NCBI GenBank assembly: GCA_948474755.1
Contig: CAOLHI010002544.1
Location: 62,001 to 126,000, forward strand
Reading direction: 5' to 3'
DNA: 64,000 nucleotides
Source: Ctenosaura bakeri
Taxonomy: Eukaryota > Chordata > Lepidosauria > Squamata > Iguanidae
A program made the translations under genes and the position numbers. The notes under the pieces are model-generated. The model searched no databases, was not told the origin of the DNA, and was given only the letters and a program-made list of their open reading frames with translations. Of the stretch, positions 13,301 through 22,736 are shown piece by piece. Positions within the stretch are counted from its first letter, which is position 1; each line of letters starts with the position of its first letter.

Positions 13301-15001
13301 ACCAGAAAAGGGGTTTCCCAGCTGAAGGAGATTTTCAGCTGGCAGCTGCACTTTCCAACCCACACATCTTTGAGTCAGGAATGAATAGTAAGTTCATTAT
13401 CCAGCACTCACTCACATGGGAGTAAGTAGCATTGAGCTCAGTGCAGCTTGTTTTTGAATAGAGATGTATAGGATTGTACTGTAAGACATTTGCAAATTTG
13501 TTCCTAGTTCTATCCACTTCCCAAGTTGCCTCTTGAGAGTTGCCAGAAAAAGGCAATGGTTAACATCGCAGCAGAACTGTTTTTACAGTTGCAAACGCAC
13601 AGATTGTCATAGCATACAAATGGAATTATACAGAGGGGTGGCATTGTTCACAAAATAGTTTGTGTTTACTGTTAATTCTGTACACTTTGAAAGAAAATAT
13701 ATGAGTACTGCACCATTAGCCATACTGGCCATTAATCTTGCATGCCAGTTGCACCCACAAGAGATGGTGAAAGCTAGAAAAGTGGTTTCTCCTATAGTAC
13801 CATCAGTGGTGACTGGAACAATGTCTGGATTAGTTGATGCGCACACACTGCACTCCACCAGTCAGCAGTGCAGGCTAGCCCCCAGTGGCAGGGCTTAACA
13901 GAAGATCTTGGCACTAAAGTCTCTTTTCTGGTCTGCTCCTAGTACATTATTTAAATATACCATAAAGACCTGTGTTTTCATCAGCACAAGTAGTCTATCC
14001 ACTGGTGCCAAACACACAGTCATAGCTGTTACAGTTGCTGCTGCCAGTTTGTCGTCTTCTGGTTGCAAGCCTCTCTGCTTAGCTAGACAAGTCTTCAAAT
14101 GGTGGCCATATCATCTCCACATCAACATTAGGTAGCAGAGTAGGACTTTGTAGAGGATTACTTATATAGCTATAGATACAAATAAAAGCCCAGTCATTCA
14201 TTCTCAAAACATTCAGTCACTGAAGGGAGCACTCTTGCCCTATCCTATACCATCTTCAAATACATTTGTTTGCCTTATGTAGAGAGTAAAAAGTCTGAGC
14301 ATGTACGGTATATGTTTTTCATGCAATCTGGAACCCTATGCAGTCCCACCTGTGTGGACAACATCCATGCATAGAGGAAGCTCTTCTCTTCATAGGGGGA
14401 AGTGACAGAAATACAGAGAGAATAAGATGGGGTTTGTAAGCAATCCTCCTGCTTTTGCCTTGCCATCCAATATGTCTTGCAGACAAATGAATGGGATTTT
14501 AGGTAGACAGATATGGTTATAGCACATATAGTATATTTAGAATTATCTACTATCATGCTGCAACTAGCAGATTTCTTTGCAAGATTACATCTGTATATGT
14601 TGGGCCTCTACACACCATATCTGGACAAACACAAACACATTAGACCCACAATGCAGAGAGGAACACTGCTTATGTACATGATGTGCAGAGCTTGAAAAGG
14701 TTACTTTTTGCATGACATCTCCCAGAATCCCCCAGCCACCATGATCATTTTTCCAAGCACTGATAACAAGAGAGCAAGCTTTGTGCATGATCTTATCTGT
14801 TATGGACTGTTGTGCTTCCAGTTTTGCTTAATTCCTTTCTTTGTTGTTTTGTCTCTCCTTTAGGCTCAGTTTATGAAAAATAACCATTTGGGAGGCATTG
14901 TGGTTTGGGCACTTGACCTGGATGATTTTTCAGGTTCTTTCTGCAATGAGGGAAAATATCCCCTGGTTGGAGCTATAAAAAAAGAGCTGGATAAAGAATA
15001 G
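1119..15001 (+). CDS. Gene A: chitinase-like GH18 gene, 5' exons outside window, no chitin-binding domain
   Basis: Eight coding exons are visible: 1119-1319, 2021-2077, 6069-6219, 6644-6771, 7312-7447, 8811-8993, 11100-11216 and 14864-15001 (stop TAG). They correspond to exons 3-10 of genes B and C; the two signal-peptide exons should lie upstream of the window. Recognisable GH18 stretches are [46 protein letters not shown] and [10 protein letters not shown]. The gene ends about five residues after exon 10 with no CBM14 exon, so the product would be near 388 residues, close to chi-lectins such as CHI3L1. The motif reads DGFDLSWE: the first two Asp-class positions and the Glu remain, but the residue equivalent to AMCase D138 is Ser. 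GGW is GGY. Exon 3 has a one-base deletion leading to a stop, and the intron after 11216 has a GC donor. It is either a recent pseudogene, or a chi-lectin-like gene with a sequence error. Confidence 0.8.
2678..3153. mobile_element. Tigger-like non-autonomous element in gene A intron
   Basis: It begins CAGTCAGCCCTCCAC and ends GGAGGGCCAACTG followed by TATA, with TG (a possibly decayed TA) before the left end. The centre is C-rich with a CCTCCTCCTCCACCACCAG tract, and there is a CA microsatellite at 3060-3077. No transposase frame is seen. Confidence 0.6.
3762..4107 (-). mobile_element. Bov-B/RTE LINE fragment
   Basis: On the minus strand the sequence around 3990-4060 reads [19 protein letters not shown], the typical segment near the end of RTE/Bov-B reverse transcriptases. 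The left end GTTTTGTTGTTATGTGCCTT looks like the inverted 3' tail of Bov-B or a Sauria SINE. A MITE interrupts it at 4108. Confidence 0.5.
4108..4287. mobile_element. MITE family 1, copy 1
   Basis: Palindromic element with GGCCATTTCTGCAC and GTGCGGAAATGGCC ends and TGG duplicated on both sides. The inner inverted arms carry GATTCCACTTTCAACCTCC and GGAATCCTGGGGTTTGCAG. It is inserted in the Bov-B fragment. Confidence 0.85.
4613..4710. repeat. About 100-bp palindromic repeat (CCTCCAGAYGTTGTTG type)
   Basis: Left arm GGCCCTCCAGACGTTGTTGG with GCAGTTTCCATCAG; right arm GATGGGACCTACAGTCTAAC. Related pieces lie at 8196-8310, 20938-21040 and 35266-35368. The structure fits a small MITE or SINE fragment common in reptile DNA. 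Confidence 0.45.
5405..5842. mobile_element. MITE family 2, copy 1 (CpG-rich)
   Basis: It starts GGCCCCTTTCGCA and ends TGCGAAAAGGGCC, with CAC duplicated on both sides (5402-5404 and 5843-5845). The 438-bp core is far richer in G, C and CpG than its surroundings and includes CGGTAAGTGCGGG near 5640. The second copy is at 32339-32766. Confidence 0.8.
6069..6219 (+). CDS. Gene A catalytic exon with DxxDxSxE
   Basis: This matches the 166-nt catalytic exon of B and C but is 151 nt, an in-frame loss of five codons just after the motif. It reads [18 protein letters not shown]: Asp-136 and Glu-140 (AMCase numbering) are kept and Asp-138 is Ser. From memory of the family, CHI3L1 also has a non-Asp residue (Ala) at this position and an equally short loop after it, but CHI3L1 has lost the Glu, which is still present here. 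Catalysis is probably weakened, since Asp-138 orients the substrate N-acetyl group in GH18 enzymes. Confidence 0.8.
8196..8310. repeat. About 100-bp palindromic repeat, decayed
   Basis: Reads GCCCTCCAGATGTGTTGGC with CTCATCATCTCCAGCCAGCG, then GGGAGCTATAGTC. Same family as 4613-4710, in gene A intron 7. Confidence 0.4.
9112..9288. mobile_element. MITE family 1, copy 2
   Basis: Left end GGCCATTTCCGCAC, strong inverted arms around TTTGCAGTTTTG, right end worn to GTGCAGAAATC. CAA flanks both sides. It lies in gene A intron 8, one of three copies within about 1 kb. Confidence 0.8.
9313..9337 (+). repeat. (GA)n microsatellite
   Basis: AG dinucleotide run with one interruption. Confidence 0.8.
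9351..9705 (+). mobile_element. Sauria-type SINE split by MITE copy 3
   Basis: The head CAGCATGGTATGGTGTTTGA lies at 9351-9376. The body resumes at 9524 with GGACTCTGGGGTTTGAATCC, CTCTCAGCC and GCCATAAGTAG, and ends in GATAACAAA. The interruption is exactly the MITE plus a TTA duplication. Confidence 0.75.
9377..9523. mobile_element. MITE family 1, copy 3, inside the SINE
   Basis: 147 bp with GGCTATTTCCACAC and TACGGAAATGGCC ends and TTA on both sides. It has the shorter central loop, about 30 bp less than copies 1 and 2. Confidence 0.85.
9968..10143. mobile_element. MITE family 1, copy 4
   Basis: Ends GGCCATTTCCTCACTGGCCT and its complement, with ATA on both sides. The two arms are nearly perfect complements, so the single strand would fold into one long hairpin. 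Confidence 0.85.
11100..11216 (+). CDS. Gene A exon 9 with a GC splice donor
   Basis: The exon encodes [12 protein letters not shown]...[14 protein letters not shown] in 39 codons, one fewer than in B and C. The exon-intron junction reads AAG then GCAAGT, so this is a GC-AG intron. The rest of the donor fits the consensus well, as is usual for functional GC donors, so the site alone does not prove loss of function. Confidence 0.75.
11561..11691. repeat. Inverted repeat, MITE-like
   Basis: The left arm CTGGGAAATGATGTCCACAG continues into TTGCAAGGCGCCTTGAG. The right arm is its complement (CAAGGCACCCTGCAAC then GGACATCATTTCACAG). Not related to family 1 by its ends. Confidence 0.55.
11700..14863. 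other. Gene A last intron, mostly unassigned
   Basis: No exon of gene A is seen between 11217 and 14863. Minus-strand open frames occur at 13607-13858 and 13895-14098 and share an orientation, but I recognise no family in them. Confidence 0.4.
14864..15001 (+). CDS. Gene A terminal coding exon
   Basis: The exon encodes [11 protein letters not shown] and [15 protein letters not shown], and ends KELDKE then TAG. The Trp of VVWALD is the -1 subsite Trp of GH18 chitinases (W360 in AMCase). In B and C the matching exon runs on through a donor into a CBM14 exon; here a stop codon comes first, so the linker and chitin-binding domain are absent. Confidence 0.8.
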   Translation, partial: AQFMKNNHLGGIVVWALDLDDFSGSFCNEGKYPLVGAIKKELDKE

Positions 15002-15393
15002 TCCACTTTTGTGAAACGATAACCATGAATATCAAGAGAACCTCAAAGACACAAGGAAGTTTTATGCTTTTATTCTAGGGATGAATACATGTGACCAAAT
15101 GGCTGTATGAGAAACATAGTGAAGTCTACATGTTTCTCAAATGGTACAATATAGACAACCATGGTTAGTTTTGTGTGGTTCTGTGATTAATACAGTTCTA
15201 TCCTTAATCATTCTGTTTATTGTATTGAAGATATTAATTCAACTTCTCCCTTCCTGCATTGCTGCATTTCTTTGTCTGTGTATCTGGGTTTTTTGATTAT
15301 AGAAGATGTTTCATTCTGGGCTGTTTGAAAAAATAACTCACACTAGAAAATGGGCTTCATGTATAGGTTTTTAAATATATGCCTAATGATTTC

Positions 15394-15399
15394 AATAAA
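15394..15399 (+). terminator. Poly(A) signal of gene A
   Basis: AATAAA, about 390 bases after the gene A stop, followed by a T-rich stretch. It is the first clear signal downstream and implies a 3' UTR of about 0.4 kb. Confidence 0.6.
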
Positions 15400-15419
15400 A
15401 AATTTTCTTACCTTTTTGA

Positions 15420-18400
15420 GGAAGTTTTTGTTTTCCTGACTGGGAAATCTCCAAAATTACATTTGTGCATGTATGTTTTGTGGTGAGAGACTGAGTGGCA
15501 AACAGAGTATACGCTCTTAATCTTGTTTTAAACTCCATTGTTTTGGATGAAAAAAAGCTTCCTTCCATTCATTGTTGATCACTCCTATCCCAAAGAATCA
15601 GTTACAGCAAAATATAAAATTTACTTTAATTCAGTAACAAGCAGGAGCAAGAAGTGGGAGGCGTGAGAGAAAGACATGAAGCTAACAAGGATCGTGTTGT
15701 TTATTCACATGCCCCGAGCTCAATACAGCTACATATTAGAGAGCAAAAAGCATGAGATTCACATATAAGCAGGCCACCTGTCAATATGAACGGAGTTCCA
15801 GAAGGAGGTGACTTCCAATGAAGAAGACTGTAGGCAGCTTTTGTCTGAAACAGAAGAACAGGAAGTAATGTTTAAAGGGCTCTAGAAAACTTAGAACATT
15901 TCCTCACGACACTCTTATGGCGCGATGATTCCACTTTCAACCTTGAATGGAATCCCGGGGTTTGCAGTTCCAGGAGGGGCCAGGTGCCCCCTCCCAAAAC
16001 TGCAAACCCCAGGATTCCATAGGAGGTTGAAAGTGGAATCATTGCGCAATAAGTGTGTCATGAGGAAATGGCCTTAGTCTTCAGATATATTGACATGTTC
16101 ATTTTTGATACTTTATCTGGACTTCCAAAAACCAGTGGAGAAAGAACATGGGAATGGTATTCAGGAAAATAAAACAAATATCCCAAAGAGATTTGGTCTC
16201 CCAAGCAGGCACCTTCTAAGTATATTGGGCTATGACCCCCATCATTCCCAACCAGGTCATTCATTTCACATGCTGACTGGGACTGAGGGGAGTTGCAGTC
16301 CCACACATGGGTGAAGCAATCAAGTCAGACAAAGTTGCTACAGGAAGCCAGATACAACACTACATTAAACATGATGTTAGCATACACAACTGATCTTAAT
16401 CCCTGAGGGTTCACATATGTCTTGTTCTAAATTCATGTCAAACTATTCCTTACAAGTCAGACTGCAACAAGCCAGCACTGGGTAAAAGCTGTACTAAGTC
16501 CATATTTACATACCTATGCAGAACTTGTTTTAGACTTAAGACCTATTCAAGCATCTGAAGAATGCATGTGTGAATAAAGTTTAAAGGGATCATACAGGTG
16601 CATGTGCCAACCTTGTCCTTAAGGTCTCCATTCTATTTGTGTCCACTCCCAACCTTCTCAAAATTGAGCAGGAGGGTCTCAAGGGGGATTAGAATGATCC
16701 CCATGATTTGGAGGCATTAATACCTAAAGTTGCTGTAACTGTCAGTGAGGACTACTTTGAGGATAAGGTTCAGCAGCTTTGACAGTTCCTTTGAAATTCA
16801 GACTAAAACCTTTGAATTTGTCGTGTCTGTAATACTGACTATGATTATGGACATATTAAAATTTACTTGGGAGGTGTCATTGTAGCAACTGCCTCTTAAT
16901 CCAGTAATATTTTTTGTTCATTAGAGAAAGGATGTCCATTAGATAGAAATGATGATTAGGTAAGGATAAAGGATGGAAAGAACTAGTCAAGAACTAATTA
17001 CAGAAGCTAGAACTGTGGTGACAGGTAACTGGGAGGCACCAGAAAGCCCTTGCAATCCTATACATATCTACTCAGAAGTAAACTTCATTGAGTTCAATAG
17101 GATTGACTTCCTAGTAAATGATGATAGGCCTTAATTAAAAAGTGGATTAAAAAAATTCACACACAATCTAGATGTAATGGGGAATCTGTATTCCCAAGGA
17201 TTAACCAACAGTAGGACTTCCTCAGAGATGCATGCCTTGAAAATTAACCTTCCAATGACCATTCACAAAATATAAAATACAAATTGTGCATTTGGGAAAA
17301 AAATCACATGCTACTCTTGGTGTATTGTAAATTTTTGTTACATATTTCCCATTGATGGGAAAACCAGTGAAAGATTTCCAGTTCACTTCTTTCCAACCAA
17401 TCTTTTTGTATAAGAAAGCTGAAAATGTTTGTGATTCATAGTTAAGAAGCTAGAGAAATTAATACCAACGTAACAAAAAACTTCAAAGAGATATTATGAA
17501 TGATTTAATAACTAACACTGGAATTAAAAGGCAAGATAGCTAAAACTTACCTTATTAAAAAACTTATCTTTTAAAAAAGCTCTGCAGTGAGAGTTCTATA
17601 TTTAACCTCAAGATAAACACAAATGATGCCAAAGTAATGTGTAGTTCAGACAACCGACTGGGTACTGAATAAACCCTTGATGGTGATCTTAAATGCACAG
17701 AGGAAGGTTACAGAACATAATCAAAACACACAGAAACCTCAAAGAGGTAAGAAAGCAGGACTAGCAAAATGTTTAATCAGCAGAATCATTATATAATGCC
17801 AACTAATCAGGAACTTTCCATATAAGACATAAAACCAAGGTCCTACTAACCAAGGTTCAAAGAAACTTCTGGACTGTACATAACCAAACCTTACCTTGTG
17901 TAATACAAAATCGGAGTTTTCCTAGCTGGAAAGCTTAACAGTGCTTGCGCTTTTTGATCTGGTAAGAGAGGATACTCCGTTTAGTTAAAAATGTATTTAT
18001 ATTTATGTATTCCTACTTGCAACTCTCCTTATTCTTTCTGTGCTGTGATTAAATCTCTGATTGCCATCCAACATCCCCTTTGCCTTGTATAACTTTTTGC
18101 ATGCAGAAATATGCTCTGCCAGCACATTGCAAACACTGTGCAAAATAGCAATATTGTGCAACACATGGCACTGACTAAGTGCCATTGTTCAATGCACAAT
18201 GCACAGTGATGATGCATGATGCACACGTACAATGCACAACTGCTGTAGTGCAACTCAGCTTCCACCTCTGTCATCAGAATATATTCATGGTAGTATGTTG
18301 AATAATTCACCCCACATGGACAATACAACTGATGTACAACAATGGAAGTTCACACTTAATTTCTAATGGCAGTTTGGCACCCACCATTGCTTCAAAATCA

Positions 18401-18900
18401 TTCCATTAATTACTTAAATTGATTTTCAGAAACACACTTCAGATTAAATAGTATATCAAGGAGGAGAACGTGAAAGCAAATTGACTTTAACACATTATTC
18501 ATATATTTTCCAAACAGCTGTTATCTGTCTTTCCCCAATTTTGGTTCGTGCATGCATTTGCTTCCAATGTCATTTTTTTCTGGCATTAGAAGATAAATTT
18601 CCACCTCTGTAATTACATAAGTAAACACCTTATATTTATCTTCCTTATCTAATGCCCAGTACCTTTGGTAAATTTGCTTGATTTGGGGCTGGGATGTCTA
18701 AATCATGGAGGCAGGAAAGGGTCTATAGGTGCCTGCTAGCCTAAACTTCAGAAGGCTGGGAATAAAGATAATATTTCAAGGTGAAGATGGCTGACAGAGG
18801 AAATGCCTATTATGATTTTGTCTACATATTAACTTTCTATTTAACTTTGGGAATGAGGGCATTTGAAGTCATGTTTTTCAGCTGGAGGTGTGCATAGAAG
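15420..18900. other. Intergenic region between genes A and B
   Basis: No coding exon or LINE frame seen. It holds one family 1 MITE (15894-16073) and an ATGCAC-rich tract near 18090-18250. The rest is AT-rich and unassigned. Confidence 0.5.
15894..16073. mobile_element. MITE family 1, copy 5
   Basis: Left end GAACATTTCCTCACGACAC, right end GTCATGAGGAAATGGCC, with TTA on both sides. Inner arms GATTCCACTTTCAACC and complement. Confidence 0.85.
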
Positions 18901-18906
18901 GAAACT

Positions 18907-18914
18907 TATAAAAA
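18907..18914 (+). promoter_or_regulatory. TATA box of gene B
   Basis: TATAAAAA, 48 bases before the start codon of gene B. Genes C and D have the same box at almost the same distance from their ATG (46 and 47 bases), which supports all three as core promoters with a short 5' UTR contained in exon 1. Confidence 0.75.
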
Positions 18915-18954
18915 GGAAGTTGAGAGTGAACCAAACTAGTACACAGGTATCAAG

Positions 18955-18979
18955 ATGGGCAAACTATTCCTTCTGACTG
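18955..18979 (+). CDS. CHIA-like: Gene B exon 1 (signal peptide start)
   Basis: ATG GGC AAA CTA encodes MGKLFLLT, and the last base G is carried over the intron. Donor GTGAGT. The ATG was chosen because it is the first after the TATA box and matches the MAKL or MTKL start of AMCase proteins. Confidence 0.85.
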
Positions 18980-19513
18980 GTGAGTATGAAGGATTCATCT
19001 ATGCAATGACAAGAAGAAGACAAGCTCTTGAACTTCCATCTGTCCATTTGTTGCCTTCTATTATGAGCTAGCTTAATCTCCTATCTTTTCTCTAAAATAT
19101 ACTTCCATATGTTACATGACTGCAATATTTGATGCCTTGAATGAGAGTGCCTATGTGTGGATGCTTCCAGACAAGGTTTTTATCATGTTTTCCCAGTTTG
19201 TTCATAGGATCCAGATGATGTCATCTTCTGTTTATAATCTCTCATGTTTTCTTACTACTTCTTCCATCTTTTTTTTCTTATCAAATCAAGTCAATTTAGG
19301 ATGAAATATGGAATTACTGAAAAATACCTCTCAATTGATAGCCTTTCCGCAAGAGTAATAACTACACACTGATCTTGTATAAATAAAGAGAACATTTTGT
19401 GTCTGTTACAATATAGACATTTCAGTTTAGGCCAATGAAAGAGATCAGATGATAGATTCTACCGGGTAATGTCATGAAAAGAATTGCTTATAAGTCATCT
19501 GTTCATCACAGCA

Positions 19514-19553
<40 letters not shown>

Positions 19554-22500
19554 CGACTATTATTATTATGATACATTAGGAAAATCTGTGGATAGTTTCA
19601 AACACTGAAGGGACCTATAGCAAACCACCATAGACTTAAACTAGGTTACTAACAATTCTTTTCCCCAAAGTAACAATGTACTTCCATGACAAAGCAAATC
19701 CATCATTTGTATTTTGGGTAAACAAAGAATTAAGCCTGATTTTTATGTTTGACTCAAAATGGAACTTTTTTCCCACAGGTCTGGCTTTCCTGCTGCATCT
19801 GCAGCTGGGTAAGTTCTAGTCTATTCTCCCTTTTTTATTACATTCCATAAAAATAATACCTCAAAATTTCTTTCCTCCACACTAGCTAATGACAGAATTG
19901 GGTTGATTGACTTTATATCTCCTCTTTATATCTCCTCTTCTGCAGGTGCATCTACCAATATTGTCTGTTATTTCACCAACTGGTGCCAGTACAGACCTGG
20001 AATTGCACGTTACATGCCTGAAGACCTTGACCCATGCCTGTGTACTCATGTCATCTATGCATTTGCTGGTATGGCTAACAACCAGATCCAGACCATTGAG
20101 TGGAACGATGTGGCTCTCTATGGTGGCATCAATGGACTCAAAAGCTAGTAAGAATACTTTGTGTGTTAACACAGGATAACAAAAACAATGGCAGAGAACA
20201 TTGGGCATCACTTAACTTGTCCTGAAACTAATGCTTGTTGCTTTAAATGTATGTTCAAATCCCAGTGACTTTCATAAGACTTAGATCCATCTGATTTTCC
20301 TATGGATTTTCCATCCTGTTTCATAAATACTTATTTGGATTTCCATCTCTTATCAAGAGCATTGAAACATATGCGATGAAAGAAGTATATGAGATCAAAA
20401 TCACTTTTAAGTAGGGTTACTTGAGTAGTTTCATTCCGAAGTGGGCAGCCTTTAAAAAAAAAATCCTAAAGAATTTGCAGGAGGTACGGTTACCCCTCTC
20501 ACTTCTGCTCTGTCTCTGCAACTCTGAAATGATATGAGAGCTTTCAGGATCTATCAACCCTGCTTTTAGGGATGAAATTTTCATTTTTTTAAATATAAAA
20601 GATCAAATATATATCACAGTTTGTAGATGATTCAGGGTTTTAATGGCCCAAATTTTCTTTTTTTCTTTTTCCCATACAGCAATCCTGATCTGAAAACCTT
20701 GCTCTCTGTTGGAGGCTGGAACTTTGGCACCCAAAAGTAAAGTCTTCCTTTACTAGTATTCTGAACAGCTTATTTAACATACTCTCTAAACTAGTCATAT
20801 TCCCATTGCCTCTAATTTTATATATCAGTTGGTCTGTTTTAATTTCTTTTACACCCCTAACTGAGTGGATCATACTTCAAAATATATCTACATATTTATA
20901 TAGATATAGCTATGATAGTTCATATACAAGATGTCACATATGTGGTCCTCCAGATGTTGTCAGACTTCAGCTTCCATCAGCCCTAGCCAACAAAGCCACT
21001 GATGAAGAATTCTGGGAAATGCAGTCTACCAACCTATGGAGAGCTGCATCCCTAGTGTGGATCACCAATTAGCAGAAAATCTGTAAATCACTCATTTATT
21101 CATTTCTGAGTCTGCATTTTGATTTATCTTATAGGTTTTCTGACATGGTTTCCTCTGCACAGAATCGCCAGACTTTTATTCAGTCTGCTATTTCCTTCTT
21201 ACGCAAGTATGGCTTTGATGGGTTGGATATTGACTGGGAATACCCTGCCAACCGAGGCAGCCCTGCTGATACCAAGCAACTTTTCACTGTCCTGCTCCAG
21301 GTTGGTTTTGACAATACATCCTCTAGATGACTGCTACAGTCTCCAACCAACAGAGCGAGTTGTGCTCCAGGGTTCCATTCGAGAAAACAACAATATGTAG
21401 AATTTCCCAGCTAGCATTGGCCACTAGCCATGTTGACTTAAGAATTTTAGGAATTATAGAACAAGCTACAATTTTTCTAAGCTCTGCTTATTTCCCAGAG
21501 TCTGATCAGGAAACAGAATCAACAGTATAAGTAAAATAAAGGCCCTGTGTCTTTAAGGATACTTCTTCCTTAAGTGTTCAATAACTTTTATTTCCCCTGC
21601 TAGAAATGCCATTAAAACACTGAGGTTGATGGTTTTGGAAAAAATGATAGTGAAAGCTGCAGAAAAAGATGTCAGATTATTAGTAGGATTCTATCTATCC
21701 ATTGTTTGGTACGCACTGCTTTTCCTTCTTAAAGGAGTATCTTGTGACAATTCACTGCTTCCAATAACAGGAGCTGTACGAAGCTTTCGAACAGGAGGCT
21801 TCTCAAACCAACAAGCCCAGACTGTTGATCTCTGCAGCTGTGTCTGCTGGTCTGGGCACCATTGAAACTGCATACCAGATCCCACAGATGTCTAAGTAAG
21901 TTGGCACACTGATTCTTCAGCCCTTGGTAAACAATAAGAGGTTATACACATGTATTAAAAACAGTGTTACTAGGGCAAGGTAGCTTGTTAGGGTAAGTTC
22001 ACTTGATAGCATGGGACTTTTGCCACAGCTCTCCCCACTCTGATATGAAATGAACTGAGAGTTCCTTGGGTTTGATAGGGTGAGTTGCCTATGCTTTTTT
22101 TTTTTTTCCATTCTCCTATAAGAGAATTCTCCAGGTCACAATGGCTGGTTACCTCAGTAGAGCAATGGTAATTTTACTGTTTTAGTGAAATGCAAATTAC
22201 CAATAGGTGCAGATATCACAGGGAGAGAATTTCTGAGTCTTACATCTGAATGTGTAGCCTGGGAAAACATACTTGTGGGTAAGTGTCAGGTCAGAAAAGA
22301 ATCCAAATATATGCATTTGGAGATACACACAAACCCAAAAAATTGTTCAGCACGGGATACTCATATACTCTAGTATGGTCTGGACTACATATGGTGTTTC
22401 TTTTTAAAATGTGAACTCAGGTAGACTGTTTCATTCACTAATCAGAGAAATCAAAAATGATCAAGAATGCTGAAGTAATCAATGATGGTTTATAGCTAGA

Positions 22501-22691
22501 TTTATTGGGTGTTGCATGCATCAGTTGTAGATCTCTGAAAGCTGACCCTATGCTCAGCTACTAGGATCCTGGCAATACAATACTTAAATTGTGTCCTTGC
22601 ATACTTAATAAACAAATACCACTGCAGGAAGTTTAGTTGGCCTTCTTGAATGTCACTATTTTGATACTATTAGAGATGTCCAAAAATTGTA

Positions 22692-22736
<45 letters not shown>

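Noticed and set aside
15002..18900. Hidden CBM14 exon for gene A
   Set aside because: No six-cysteine pattern or GLYPDP-like stretch downstream of the stop codon and poly(A) signal.
19514..19552. CRISPR-like array
   Set aside because: Simple trinucleotide repeat without spacers, in a vertebrate intron. No other evenly spaced repeats with unique spacers were seen in the window.
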